A stretch of DNA of 64,000 nt from Pyrinomonas sp040289685 (GCF_040289685.1 NZ_PSLQ01000009.1:1-64000), one strand, 5' to 3'; shown: positions 39,362 through 49,083, numbered from the stretch's first letter. Translations and numbers: made by a program. The notes: generated by a model from the letters alone, not told the origin.

Positions 39362-40744
39362 ATGAACAGATTGAATCGGCGCAATTTCCTGCGAAGCACA
39401 GCGGTGGCCAGCGGCGCTCTTCTGGCGATCGAAGGGTTTCGAGCGCGCGGCATGTTGGACCGCTTCGGCATCGGACGCGCTATTGCGCGCGCAGCCAACG
39501 GCAGCTACGGGCCGCTCGTGCCGAAACCATCGAACAACACGGGCGAAACGTTGCTCGCCCTTCCCGAAGGATTTCGGTACAACGTCTTCGGGCGCGTCGG
39601 CACACCCATGGCGGATGGACGCCTGACGCCAGGACTTCATGATGGCATGGCCGCGTTTTCGGTCAACGGCATGATCCATCTGGTCCGCAATCACGAACAG
39701 ACCGGCGGCAGCCCGACTAGCCAAGCCATCGGTAATCGTCCCTACGACCCGCGCGCTGCGGGCGGAACGACGACGCTGGTCGTCGATCCCATAACGCGCT
39801 CGCTCGTCTATGATTTCGTCAGCTTGAGCGGGACGGTGCGCAACTGCGCTGGGGGGCCGACCCCGTGGGGCACATGGATAAGCTGCGAAGAGACCATCGT
39901 CGGGCCGAGTCAGACCAACGCCTTCACGCAAAAGCACGGCTACGCCTTTGAAGTCTCGGCGGCATCGTACGCCGAGGTCAGCCCCATCCCGTTGAAAGCA
40001 ATGGGACGCTTCTCGCATGAAGCGTTGGCGGTCGATCCGGCGACGGGCATCGTTTACGAGACGGAGGATGCTAATCCAGCGGGATTCTATCGTTTCGTTC
40101 CAAACCGTCCGGGCGGTCCAGGGCGTCCGGCAGAGCTTGCCGCTGGCGGAACGCTGCAGATGTTAGCGATCAAAAATAGTCCGCGCTACGACACGCGCAC
40201 GGGCCAAACGATGGGACGACAATTGCAAACCGTTTGGGTCGATATCTCCGACCCGGATCCGAACCTTGAAGCCGGAGCTACGTCGGTCTTCAATCAAGGT
40301 CTCGCGCGCGGCGGCTGCATCTTCGCGCGCCTCGAAGGTTGTTGGTACGGCGACGGCAGCATCTTTTTCGTTTCGACGAGCGGTGGCAATATCGGCAAGG
40401 GGCAAATTTGGCAGTACACGCCAGCAGGCGCAGACGAAGGAGTGCTCGCTCTTCTTTACGAATCGACCGATGCCGCTGTGCTCGAATCGCCCGATAACAT
40501 CTGCATCAGCCCGCGCGGCGGCATCGTCCTTTGCGAAGACGGCAACGGCACCGATTACGTTCGCGGACTAACACGACAAGGCGAAGTCTTTGACTTCGCT
40601 TACCGCCTCAACTCAACGGTTGAAGCCGCGGGCGCAACCTTCAGCCCTGACGGTAAAACGCTCTTCTTCAACTACCAAGGCACAGGAGAAACTTTCGCCG
40701 TCTGGCCGCGCGACGGCTATTCTTGGGAAGACGGGGCGCTTTAA
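39362..40744 (+). CDS. PhoX-family (DUF839) phosphatase-like protein, Tat-exported
   Basis: The N-terminus LNRRNFLRSTAVASGALL is a twin-arginine signal. DUF839 marks include LALPEGFRYNVFGRVGTPMADG, IHLVRNHEQ, GTTTLVVDP, TPWGTWISCEET and FSHEALAVDPATGIVYETED. PhoX enzymes are Ca/Fe-dependent periplasmic phosphomonoesterases, but many DUF839 members are untested. AAGGAGG lies upstream of the ATG with suitable spacing. Confidence 0.87.
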   Translation: MNRLNRRNFLRSTAVASGALLAIEGFRARGMLDRFGIGRAIARAANGSYGPLVPKPSNNTGETLLALPEGFRYNVFGRVGTPMADGRLTPGLHDGMAAFSVNGMIHLVRNHEQTGGSPTSQAIGNRPYDPRAAGGTTTLVVDPITRSLVYDFVSLSGTVRNCAGGPTPWGTWISCEETIVGPSQTNAFTQKHGYAFEVSAASYAEVSPIPLKAMGRFSHEALAVDPATGIVYETEDANPAGFYRFVPNRPGGPGRPAELAAGGTLQMLAIKNSPRYDTRTGQTMGRQLQTVWVDISDPDPNLEAGATSVFNQGLARGGCIFARLEGCWYGDGSIFFVSTSGGNIGKGQIWQYTPAGADEGVLALLYESTDAAVLESPDNICISPRGGIVLCEDGNGTDYVRGLTRQGEVFDFAYRLNSTVEAAGATFSPDGKTLFFNYQGTGETFAVWPRDGYSWEDGAL

Positions 40745-40771
40745 AGTTTCCGCGAAAGCGCGACGAGCCGA

Positions 40772-40810
40772 AGATCGAGAGGGGACGAGTCCTTCTCGAT
40801 CTCTCTTTTT
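40772..40810 (+). terminator. Intrinsic terminator of the PhoX gene
   Basis: AGATCGAGA pairs with TCTCGATCT around a short inner stem GGGA/TCC, then CTCTTTTT follows. It begins 28 bases after the phoX stop. A second weaker hairpin (GAAGGA/TCCTTC, 40843-40871) with TTTTT follows. Confidence 0.65.
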
Positions 40811-41282
40811 CGCCCTCGAGTCTTTTTAGACCGAAGCTGAACGAAGGAGGTGACGAGGCTCTCGATCCTTCTTTTTCGCTTTTGAGACGCCCTTTGCGCA
40901 AACATGTTCGAGAAACACAAGCGCGGCGCCGGACTTTTTTCGGCTGACTCAGCGGAAAAAAGCGTGATCGCTTTGCAACTGTTACGAAAACAAGAAACTT
41001 TATCCTCTGCGCTTCGACGGCCGATCTAGACGTTGGCCCTTGCGACAGCATCGCGCGCACGGACGATTCTTTGGCATCGCTTGCCAATGCGACGCTCCAG
41101 TGGCGACGGCCGCGTGTGGGGACGATCCAACGCGCGCTTCGTGGATGATGCTGTCTTCCTCGCAACAGCTGCGCGTGCCGGGAGGATCCTTTTTGATCAA
41201 CAGCGCGCTGCCTTTCGAAAGCTAGAAGAGGAGGTGTCGTCCGATCAGTCCCGAAGGTGCTATACTTGAAGGTGCGCTTCTA
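40811..41282. other. Intergenic region with hairpins
   Basis: No gene is supported. It includes the second terminator-like hairpin and a 29-bp near-perfect palindrome (40934-40962) with CTTTTTTC / GAAAAAAG ends, which could terminate transcription in both directions or bind a protein. Confidence 0.45.
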
Positions 41283-42896
41283 ATGAAGCAGAGCGAATAC
41301 GCAAGGGCGACCGAATTGCAGTCGACCGGACCGGATCAAAGCGCAAAACTTTTGGACGACACAGCGACGAACCTCGTTTCTTCCACCGCACGTGCGGCAA
41401 CGCCCAAAGACGCCGCCGCGGTCGTCCTCGTGCGCGAGCGCGACGGACGAGCCGAGGTCTTTTGGGCGCGCCGAAACGCGCGACTCGCCTTTCTCGGCGG
41501 CTTCTACGCTTTTCCGGGCGGACAGCGAGAAGCAACCGACATAGAAGCGCCGGTAGCACATGCGACCACACCAGAGATGGCCGGCATGATCGCGTGCGCG
41601 GCGCGGGAACTCTTCGAGGAGCTCGGCCTGCTTGTCGCGCGCAACAGCGAACGACTGACGCGCGGTCAACTCGCTTCGCTCTTCGATGAGCTTCGCAGCG
41701 GGCGCATGTCATTTCCGCAACTGCTCAGACACTTCGGACTTTACTTGGATGCGCGCGATTTCCTCTTCGTCGGACGATGGGTCACGCCGCCGTTCAGTCC
41801 GCGACGTTTCGACACATGGTTCTTTCTCGTTCGCTGCCCGCGCAAACAACAGCCGCGCATCATCAACCCCGACGGCGAACTGGTCTTCGGCGAATGGATC
41901 GCAGCCGAAGAAGCGGTCGCCAGATGGCGCCGGAGCGAAGCGTTGCTTGCGCCGCCCACGTTGCACGCGCTCAAAACGCTGGCCGAAGGCATCACGGATG
42001 ATCTGGTCGAAAGGTTTCTGAGCGTGCCTTACGCGCACGGCGAATCAGTACGCGCCATAGAGTTCATCCCGAACATCATCTGCTTCCCGCTGCGCACACC
42101 AACTAAACCGCCCGCGACGCACACGAACTGTTACATCGTCGGCCAACGCGAGCTAATCATCATCGATCCAGCCTCCCCTGAAGAAGAGGAACAACGCGCG
42201 CTGCACCGCGCCTTGGACGAGATGCTTTCGGCGCGCGGCGCAAGAGCACGCGAGATCATCCTGACGCATCATCATCCGGACCACATCGGCGGCGTTGAAG
42301 CGTTGAGGGAACATCTCGGCGGCAGCGTACCGGTTGCGGCGCATCGGTTGACGGCCGATGAGTTGCGCGGCAAGATCGTGATCGAACGCTTCATCGAGGA
42401 CGAGGAACGGATCGAGCTGGATGGCGAGCCGAAGATCGTGTTGCGCGCGCTGCACACGCCCGGCCATGCGCGCGGCCACCTCTGCTTTTACGACGAGCGT
42501 TCGGGAGCCTTGCTGAGCGGGGATCAGATCGTCGGCGTCGGCACCGTGCTCATCGATCCAGATGAAGGAGATATGCGCGACTATTTGCGTTCGCTCGAAC
42601 GGCTGATCCAGTTGCCGCGGTTAACGGCTCTTCTGAGTTCGCATGGACCGGCAGTGGCTGACGCGCGCGCGCGGATCGCGGAATACATCGCGCACCGGCT
42701 CGAACGCGAACGTCAAGTTCTCGATGCTGTGCGCGCCGGCGCGAAGACGCCCGCAGAGATCGTCGCTCGCGTCTACACCGACATCCCACCAGCAGCGCAC
42801 GATCTAGCCCAGCGTTCGGCGCTCGCCCACCTGCGCAAGCTGGAAGAAGAGGGTCTCGTCGCGCAGTGCGCCGAAGCGGAGTTCATCGCTCTTTAA
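41283..42896 (+). CDS. NUDIX hydrolase-metallo-beta-lactamase fold fusion
   Basis: Residues ~40-250 are a NUDIX domain of the NUDT19/CoA-diphosphatase kind: FLGGFYAFPGGQRE, then AARELFEELGLLV (REx2EExGL Nudix core) after an insertion. Residues ~260-500 are a metallo-beta-lactamase hydrolase resembling LACTB2/RNase-type: ILTHHHPDHIGGVEAL (metal ligands HHHPDH at ~329-334), LHTPGHARGHLCFY, LLSGDQIVG and SSHGPAV. A small winged-helix-like C-terminus follows (ALAHLRKLEEEGLV). Both catalytic cores look intact. The gene ends 4 bases before the sensor operon. Substrates are unknown. Confidence 0.85.
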   Translation: MKQSEYARATELQSTGPDQSAKLLDDTATNLVSSTARAATPKDAAAVVLVRERDGRAEVFWARRNARLAFLGGFYAFPGGQREATDIEAPVAHATTPEMAGMIACAARELFEELGLLVARNSERLTRGQLASLFDELRSGRMSFPQLLRHFGLYLDARDFLFVGRWVTPPFSPRRFDTWFFLVRCPRKQQPRIINPDGELVFGEWIAAEEAVARWRRSEALLAPPTLHALKTLAEGITDDLVERFLSVPYAHGESVRAIEFIPNIICFPLRTPTKPPATHTNCYIVGQRELIIIDPASPEEEEQRALHRALDEMLSARGARAREIILTHHHPDHIGGVEALREHLGGSVPVAAHRLTADELRGKIVIERFIEDEERIELDGEPKIVLRALHTPGHARGHLCFYDERSGALLSGDQIVGVGTVLIDPDEGDMRDYLRSLERLIQLPRLTALLSSHGPAVADARARIAEYIAHRLERERQVLDAVRAGAKTPAEIVARVYTDIPPAAHDLAQRSALAHLRKLEEEGLVAQCAEAEFIAL

Positions 42897-42918
42897 TGTC
42901 GTGTTCAGGAGAAGGCGA

Positions 42919-45255
42919 ATGGCGACATCGAATCAAACGAACGCGTCGAGAGCAAGCGTGCCGTTCGATCTGCTGCGCGCGATCGATGAGAGCTTGGCCG
43001 AAGGAGTTTATGCCGTCGATCGCCACGGGAACCTGATCTTCCTCAATCGCGCCGCGCAGCGCACACTTGGATGGACGGAAAAGGAGCTGTTCGGCAAGAA
43101 CATGCACGAGGTGATCCACTACAAGCGCCCCGATGGCACACCCTTTCCGGTGGACGAATGCCCGTTGCTCGAAGTCTTGCAGACGGGCGAAGCTCGTTCG
43201 AGCGACGAAGATCACTTCGTGCGCCGTGACGGCAAGACTTTTCCCGTCGCTTACACCTCTTCGCCGATCATCGCCAACGGTGAGATCGTTGGCGCTGTGG
43301 TCGCCTTTCGCGACGTGACGGAAACGAAGCGAATCGAGCGCGAATTGCGCGAGCAGAAAGAGACGCTCGAAGTCATCAGTCGCGTCGGGCAAGTTTTGGT
43401 CTCTGATCTAGACCTGCCGAGAATCATCCAAAACGTGACCAGCGCAGCGGCTGAAGCCATCGGCGCAAGAAGCGCCATCTTCACCTACGAATTCACCGAC
43501 GAGCGCGGCGCGCCGCAAAGTTTTCGCGCGACCGTTGGGATTCCGCCCGAAGATGTGCAGCAGATCACGGTCTTTCGCGCGGCAGATCTATTCGGACAGA
43601 ACGAGACCAAGATCGAGCGCCTTGCCGATGCACGTCGAAGCCCGCTTTTTAAAGATTCGACCGCCGGTCGTTTGCTCGAAAGTTCGCGCATCGTCAGCTT
43701 GATGCTCGTCCCCGTCAGCTCCCGCACTGGCGAGGTCAACGGCGTGCTCGTTCTGGGTCACCCGCAAGCGAATCGCTTCACCGAGCGCGATGAACGCGTC
43801 GCCGCCGGATTGGCCGCGCAAGCAGCCATCGCCATTGACAACGCGCGCCTCTTCGCCTTGGCCGAACGCGCGCGTGCGCGCGCAGAAGCTTCCGAGCGTG
43901 CATGGCAGTTTCTAGCCGAAGCGACGGCGTTGCTGGCAAGCTCGCTCGATTATGAAAAGATGCTGGCCAACCTTGCGAGGCTGAGCGTCCCGTCTTTGGC
44001 CGATTGGTGCGTCATAGATTTACTGCAAGATGGTCGCCTTCAGCGCTTGGCCGTCGAGCACATGGACCGCACCAAAGTCGAGCTGGTGCACGAACTCGAA
44101 CGACGCTGCCCAACCGATTTGAGCGAAGAGGAAGGCATAGCGAAAGCGCTGCGCACCAAGAGCGCTGTCATCTACCAAACGATCACCGACGATCTCTTGC
44201 AGAAGCTGGCCCGTGATCAAGAGCAGCTGCGGATCTTGCGTCGCCTCGGATTGCGCTCGGTGATGATCCTGCCGCTCGTTGCGCGCGGGCGCGTTCTCGG
44301 CGCGATCAGCTTCGCGACGGCGGAATCCAACCGCTATTACACGCAAGATGATCTGCGCGTCGCCGAGCACTTGGCCCGCCGGGCGGCGATCGCGCTCGAC
44401 AACGCGCTGCTCTATAGCGCGACGCAGGAAGCGAATCGGCTCAAGGAAGAATCTTTGCGTGCCCTGCGCGCAAGCGAAGCGCGGTTGCGGTCGCTGTTCG
44501 AATCGGACATCATCGGCATCATCTTCGCTGATCTACGCGGCAACATCCTCGATGCCAACGATGCATTCTTGCAAATGGTCGGGCGCACGCGCCAAGAAAT
44601 CGAAGAGGGGCGCCTGACTTGGCGTGAGTTGACGCCGCCGGAATACTTGCCCTTGGATGAGGAGAAGATCGCCGAGGCGCGCGCCACTGGTCGCAGCAAA
44701 CCTTGGGAGAAAGAGTACCTTCGTCGGGATGGAAGCCGCCTGCCTGTGCTCATCGGTTTCACGCTGATCGAGGGGTCGCCGGATCAAGCCGTCGCTTTCG
44801 TGCTCGACATCTCGGAACGCAAGCGCGCGGAAGAGAAGCTCGCACGACTCTACCGCGAGCGCGAGATGCTGCTCGAAGAGGTTTCAACGCCCGTCGTCCC
44901 CGTGTGGCAAGGCGTGTTGGTGATGCCGCTCATCGGCCCGCTCGACAACGCGCGGATGAAGAAGGCGATCGAAACGGCGCTCAACGAGGTGGCGCGCACG
45001 GGCGCGCGCGCGTTGATCGTAGACATCACGGGCGCGCGCATCGCTGATTCGCAAGCCGTGGCCAATCTTTACTCGCTTGTCTCCGCCATCGAACTGCTCG
45101 GCGCAGAAGCAGTGGTGGCGGGTGTCGGAGCGCAAGCGGCACGCTCGCTCGTCGGGCTGCGCCTCGATCTGGAGGGTCTGCGTACGCAAAGGACTTTGGC
45201 CGAAGCGCTCGCTTCGCTCATCAAAAAAGGGGATTACGCGCTTAGTTTTTCGTGA
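42919..45255 (+). CDS. PAS-GAF-GAF-PAS-STAS sensory protein (RsbR-like)
   Basis: Domain order: PAS (DESLAEGVYAVDRHGNLIFLN, residues ~20-140), GAF (~160-310, NGVLVLGHPQANRFTERDERVA), GAF (~330-490), PAS (~510-630, GIIFADLRGNILDANDAFLQMVG) and a C-terminal STAS domain (~660-775). The STAS part reads VVPVWQGVLVMPLIGPLD and LIVDITGARIADSQAVANL, close to RsbR stressosome proteins, with Ser at the DITGxxxxD(S/T) phospho-site. There is no histidine kinase domain. It probably senses small ligands or redox and signals through STAS partners. Followed after 11 bases by the AAA gene. Confidence 0.85.
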   Translation: MATSNQTNASRASVPFDLLRAIDESLAEGVYAVDRHGNLIFLNRAAQRTLGWTEKELFGKNMHEVIHYKRPDGTPFPVDECPLLEVLQTGEARSSDEDHFVRRDGKTFPVAYTSSPIIANGEIVGAVVAFRDVTETKRIERELREQKETLEVISRVGQVLVSDLDLPRIIQNVTSAAAEAIGARSAIFTYEFTDERGAPQSFRATVGIPPEDVQQITVFRAADLFGQNETKIERLADARRSPLFKDSTAGRLLESSRIVSLMLVPVSSRTGEVNGVLVLGHPQANRFTERDERVAAGLAAQAAIAIDNARLFALAERARARAEASERAWQFLAEATALLASSLDYEKMLANLARLSVPSLADWCVIDLLQDGRLQRLAVEHMDRTKVELVHELERRCPTDLSEEEGIAKALRTKSAVIYQTITDDLLQKLARDQEQLRILRRLGLRSVMILPLVARGRVLGAISFATAESNRYYTQDDLRVAEHLARRAAIALDNALLYSATQEANRLKEESLRALRASEARLRSLFESDIIGIIFADLRGNILDANDAFLQMVGRTRQEIEEGRLTWRELTPPEYLPLDEEKIAEARATGRSKPWEKEYLRRDGSRLPVLIGFTLIEGSPDQAVAFVLDISERKRAEEKLARLYREREMLLEEVSTPVVPVWQGVLVMPLIGPLDNARMKKAIETALNEVARTGARALIVDITGARIADSQAVANLYSLVSAIELLGAEAVVAGVGAQAARSLVGLRLDLEGLRTQRTLAEALASLIKKGDYALSFS

Positions 45256-45266
45256 AAGAGGGAGAC

Positions 45267-46736
45267 ATGGCATTACCGAAGACTCTGGGCGAACTCAAAC
45301 GCAGCGGTTACCGCTCGCGTTCGGTCAAAGACGAACTGCGAGCCAACCTCGTGCGCAAATTGCGCGCGGGCGAGAAGATCTTTCCCGGCATCATCGGCTA
45401 CGACGAAACGGTGATCCCGCAAATCGTCAACGCGATCTTGGCCAAACACAACATCATCCTTTTGGGATTGCGCGGGCAAGCTAAAAGTCGCATCATCCGC
45501 CAGCTCGTCGAGCTGCTCGATGAACGCATCCCGATCATCGAAGGATCCGAAATCAATGACGACCCGCTTCGCCCCATCAGCGCTCATGGACGTCGCTTGG
45601 TCGAAGCGCTAGGCGACGACGCCCCGATCGCATGGATCGAGCGCGATGCGCGGTTCGTTGAAAAACTCGCCACGCCCGATGTCACCATCGCCGACATCAT
45701 CGGCGATGTCGATCCGATCAAAGCGGCCAAGGGCGGGCATGTTCTAAGCGACGAGATGACGATCCACTACGGCCTGCTGCCGCGCGCCAACCGCGGTATT
45801 TTCGCCATCAACGAGTTGCCCGATTTGGCAGGCAAGATACAGGTCGGATTGTTCAACATCATGCAGGAAGGCGACGTGCAGATCAAAGGCTATCCGGTTC
45901 GCTTGCCGCTCGATGTGATGCTCGTCTTCAGCGCCAACCCGGAGGACTATACGGCGCGCGGCAAGATCATCACGCCGCTCAAAGATCGCATCGGCGCTGA
46001 GATCATGACCCACTACCCGAAAGAGCTGCAACAGGCCATCGAGATCACGCGCCAAGAAGCGTGGACCGCACGCGAAGGGATCGAAGGACGGATCGTCATT
46101 CCCGATTTCATCCGCGAAACGGTCGAACAGATCGCTTTCGAAGCGCGCGACGACCAACGCATCGATAAGCGCTCCGGCGTCTCGCAGCGGATGCCGATCA
46201 CCGTTATGGAATCGGTCGTCTCCAATGCCGAGCGGCGCGCGCTTCTCACTGGCGAACGGGAAGTCGCTGCGCGCATCGCCGACATCTATGCGGCCATCCC
46301 ATCGATGACAGGCAAGATGGAACTCGAATACGAAGGCGAGCAGATCGGCGCCGTGAAGATCGCCAAAGATTTGATCAAACGAGCTGCGGGCGAGATCTTC
46401 GAGGGTTACTTCGTCGGCATAGATTTCGCCAAAACCGTGCAGTGGTTCGATCAAGGAAACACCTTGCGCTTGAGCGACACGGCCTCTGCCGAAGAATGCC
46501 TGCTGTTGCTCGAAGACGTACCGGAACTGATCGATACGGCTCTTATCCCGTTCGATCTCAAACGCGACGACACGGCGTTGGCCGTCGCCGCATGCGAATT
46601 CGCGCTCGAAGGGCTTTACGCGCAGAACAAGATCTCGCGCAACGAAGAGGGCGGCTACGCGGCAGCAACCAAAGCCCGCAAGGATCGTCGCGGCATGATC
46701 TACGAAGACCTGACGGGCACCGGGCGTTACAGCTAA
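45267..46736 (+). CDS. MoxR/Mg-chelatase-type AAA+ ATPase
   Basis: It contains a Walker A-like loop LLGLRGQAKSRIIRQL (residues ~67-74), a Walker B/sensor stretch RGIFAINELPDLAGKIQVGLFN and sensor LVFSANPEDYTARG. Conserved YxLPRANRGI precedes Walker B. It resembles the BchI/ChlI and MoxR families, which work with VWA proteins in metal insertion or protein maturation. The 489-aa length includes a ~180-residue C-terminal extension. ATG at 45267 was preferred to the TTG/GTG upstream. Its partner VWA gene begins 96 bases downstream. Confidence 0.84.
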   Translation: MALPKTLGELKRSGYRSRSVKDELRANLVRKLRAGEKIFPGIIGYDETVIPQIVNAILAKHNIILLGLRGQAKSRIIRQLVELLDERIPIIEGSEINDDPLRPISAHGRRLVEALGDDAPIAWIERDARFVEKLATPDVTIADIIGDVDPIKAAKGGHVLSDEMTIHYGLLPRANRGIFAINELPDLAGKIQVGLFNIMQEGDVQIKGYPVRLPLDVMLVFSANPEDYTARGKIITPLKDRIGAEIMTHYPKELQQAIEITRQEAWTAREGIEGRIVIPDFIRETVEQIAFEARDDQRIDKRSGVSQRMPITVMESVVSNAERRALLTGEREVAARIADIYAAIPSMTGKMELEYEGEQIGAVKIAKDLIKRAAGEIFEGYFVGIDFAKTVQWFDQGNTLRLSDTASAEECLLLLEDVPELIDTALIPFDLKRDDTALAVAACEFALEGLYAQNKISRNEEGGYAAATKARKDRRGMIYEDLTGTGRYS

Positions 46737-46832
46737 CGCCGTCGCGACCTGAGCGAAAGGCGCCGATCCTGAGCCCTTCGAAGCGCGTCGGGTTCAAAAG
46801 ATCGCCTCGAAAAGTCGAGGGGAGAAAGCAAG

Positions 46833-48149
46833 ATGAAGTTCATTCGGTACTCCAAGTTCAGAGGTTTCGATGTCTCGGGCATTAATCTGGGCGACCTGAT
46901 GGACGCGCTGCAGGATCAGCTTCTCCATTCGGGCTACGACGATGATCACTACTGGTCCAGAAAGCCGCACCAGCTCGACCGCTCGCTCGACGCGCTCCGC
47001 CGAGCGCTGCTTCAAGCTTTGATCGAGATGGGCCAGCTCTCGCCGCAGGACATCGAACAGATGCTTGCTGAAAACGATGGTCGGTTCCGCGGTTCGCAGC
47101 TCGAAGAGCTGCTCAATCAATTGATCGAAAGGCTCGTCGAGGAAGGATACCTGACGCTTCGCGAAGAAGCCTCGGCGCCGAATCAGCAAGCGCGTCCGAG
47201 AGATCAAAGGGGCCGCTTCGAGGAACCGCTCCCGCGCAACATCAAGTTCGAGGTGACCGAGAAGGGGCTGGATTTTCTCGGCTACAAGACCCTGCAGAAG
47301 TTGCTCGGCAGTTTGGGCCGTTCATCCATTGGACGGCACGACACGGAACACCTTGCAACCGGCGTGGAAGCGGCACAGCGTTCCAAGCCGTATGAATTCG
47401 GCGATACGATCAACTTGGATGTCAACGCGACGCTTCTTTCAGCGATCAAGCGTCAAGGGCTGACGGTTCCGCTCGATCTCGAATACGGAGACCTTTACGT
47501 TCATCAGTGCGACTACCAGTCCTCGTGCGCCACCGTCGTCATGCTCGATTGCTCCCATTCGATGATCCTTTACGGCGAAGATCGTTTCACGCCGGCAAAA
47601 AAGGTCGCGCTCGCGCTTGCGCATCTGATCCGCACACAGTACCCGGGCGATTCGCTGAAGGTCGTCCTCTTTCACGATTCCGCCGAGGAACTGCCGCTTG
47701 CCAAGCTCGCGACGACGCAGGTCGGTCCCCATCACACAAACACGGCGGAAGGTTTGCGCCTTGCGCGTCGGCTGCTTCTCGCGCAACGCAAAGAGATGCG
47801 GCAAATCATCATGATCACAGACGGAAAACCGACCGCGTGCTACGTCGAGACCGCAAACCTTACACCGGCACGGCGCGAACGCGATGCCTCTTCCGGGCGC
47901 AGGCTCTACAAAAACTCTATGGGCTTCGATCCCGTCGTGATGGCCGAAACCTTCAAGCAGGTGCAGATCTGCCGCAAAGCCGGCATCATGATCAACACTT
48001 TCATGCTGGCGAGCGATTATTACTTGGTCGAGTTCGTCAAACAGATGACGGCGATGACCAACGGCAAGGCTTATTTTGCGACGCCCGGCAACCTCTCGCA
48101 GTTCGTCCTGATAGACTTCTTGAAACGCAAGAGAAGCCGCGTTAAGTAA
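46833..48149 (+). CDS. VWA-domain protein, partner of the preceding AAA+ ATPase
   Basis: The N-terminal ~230 residues are helical and charged, with tail-like RDQRGRFEEPLPRNIKFEV. The VWA domain begins with ATVVMLDCSHSMILYGEDRF, where DCSHS (residues 239-243) is the MIDAS DxSxS motif; a Thr in TNTAEGLRLARRLL and an Asp in IIMITDGKPTAC complete it. Such AAA/VWA pairs act as co-chaperone or chelatase complexes. A role downstream of the PAS/GAF/STAS sensor is inferred from the gene order. Confidence 0.85.
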   Translation: MKFIRYSKFRGFDVSGINLGDLMDALQDQLLHSGYDDDHYWSRKPHQLDRSLDALRRALLQALIEMGQLSPQDIEQMLAENDGRFRGSQLEELLNQLIERLVEEGYLTLREEASAPNQQARPRDQRGRFEEPLPRNIKFEVTEKGLDFLGYKTLQKLLGSLGRSSIGRHDTEHLATGVEAAQRSKPYEFGDTINLDVNATLLSAIKRQGLTVPLDLEYGDLYVHQCDYQSSCATVVMLDCSHSMILYGEDRFTPAKKVALALAHLIRTQYPGDSLKVVLFHDSAEELPLAKLATTQVGPHHTNTAEGLRLARRLLLAQRKEMRQIIMITDGKPTACYVETANLTPARRERDASSGRRLYKNSMGFDPVVMAETFKQVQICRKAGIMINTFMLASDYYLVEFVKQMTAMTNGKAYFATPGNLSQFVLIDFLKRKRSRVK

Positions 48150-48188
48150 CCGCGCGGGCCAAAAACGCAAGTCGCGCCAAGGCGAACG

Positions 48189-48284
48189 AAACGCAACTCA
48201 TAAGGATGCCATCATCAACTTGCCGCCTTTTCAAGAAAAGTTTGAAGAAAGGTTTGACGGCGGCATCCTTCTCTAGTTGCGTTT
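48189..48284. repeat. 96-base inverted-repeat element between convergent genes
   Basis: The left arm (AAACGCAACT plus AAGGATGCC, with a 3-base mismatch) is complementary to the right arm at 48262-48284. About 51 bases lie between. It is flanked by A's on the left and T's on the right, so it could act as a bidirectional terminator for the VWA gene and the ROK gene. It could also be a small MITE-like insertion. Confidence 0.5.
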
Positions 48285-48292
48285 TGACGACC

Positions 48293-48923
48293 TCAACGAT
48301 CGGCAACTTTTGTTCGTTCGGCGGCTTCTGTCAAGTAGTGATCCACGGCTACATCAAGCGCGCCTCCCAAGCCGGACCCCGTCACCAATCCGGCTTCGAT
48401 GATCGGTTCGACCAATCTCCCGGCCAAAGCGCGCTGCACAGCCATCTGCAACGGCTCGCGGATGAACTGCCAACCCAGAACGATGCGCCCTGAAACGACC
48501 ACGCGATCCATGCCCAGACCGCTGATGACGTTAGCAATGCCGATGCCGAGATATTCACCTGTCTGCCGAAGCGCCGCTTGTGCGCGCAGCTCCCCAGCCT
48601 CAGCACGGCGCACGAGTTCGGCGTAGCGGATGGGCGGTGCGCCGCTCGTTGGGGCGCGATCGCCAAGATAGAGCATGACGGCGCTGGTAGCAGAAGCGTA
48701 GCGTTCCCAACAACCGCGATTGCCGCAGACGCAAAGTTTGCCGCCAGCGACGATGGTCATATGCCCAAACTCGCCAGCAAGATTCCCACTCGCCCCCGCC
48801 CCGCGATAGATCTCGCCATCGCGCACCACGCCGATGCCAATGCCCGTTCCGGCGCGCACGAGGATGAAATCTCGCCAGATCCTCGCCCGATCATCAGATT
48901 GCGGCGGCGCGGAGACCCCCGGC
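48293..48923 (-). CDS. ROK family kinase/regulator, C-terminal 210 residues
   Basis: The fragment begins at the N gap and ends at TGA 48293. It has the ROK phosphate-binding loop AGTGIGIGVVRDG, GNLAGEFGHM and the zinc motif CVCGNRGCWERYAS. The final part (VVSGRIVLGWQFIREPLQ) is normal. About 100 N-terminal residues with the ATP loop lie in or beyond the gap. Sugar kinase and transcriptional regulator are both possible; no HTH is visible. Confidence 0.8.
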
Positions 48924-49083
48924 NNNNNNNNNNNNNNNNNNNNNNNNNNNNNNNNNNNNNNNNNNNNNNNNNNNNNNNNNNNNNNNNNNNNNNNNNNNNN
49001 NNNNNNNNNNNNNNNNNNNNNNNNNNNNNNNNNNNNNNNNNNNNNNNNNNNNNNNNNNNNNNNNNNNNNNNNNNNNNNNNNNN
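48924..49083. other. Scaffold gap of 160 N
   Basis: The run of N cuts the ROK gene on the left and merA on the right. The missing parts of both genes would need well over 1 kb, so 160 is a placeholder length, not a measured one. Confidence 0.95.
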
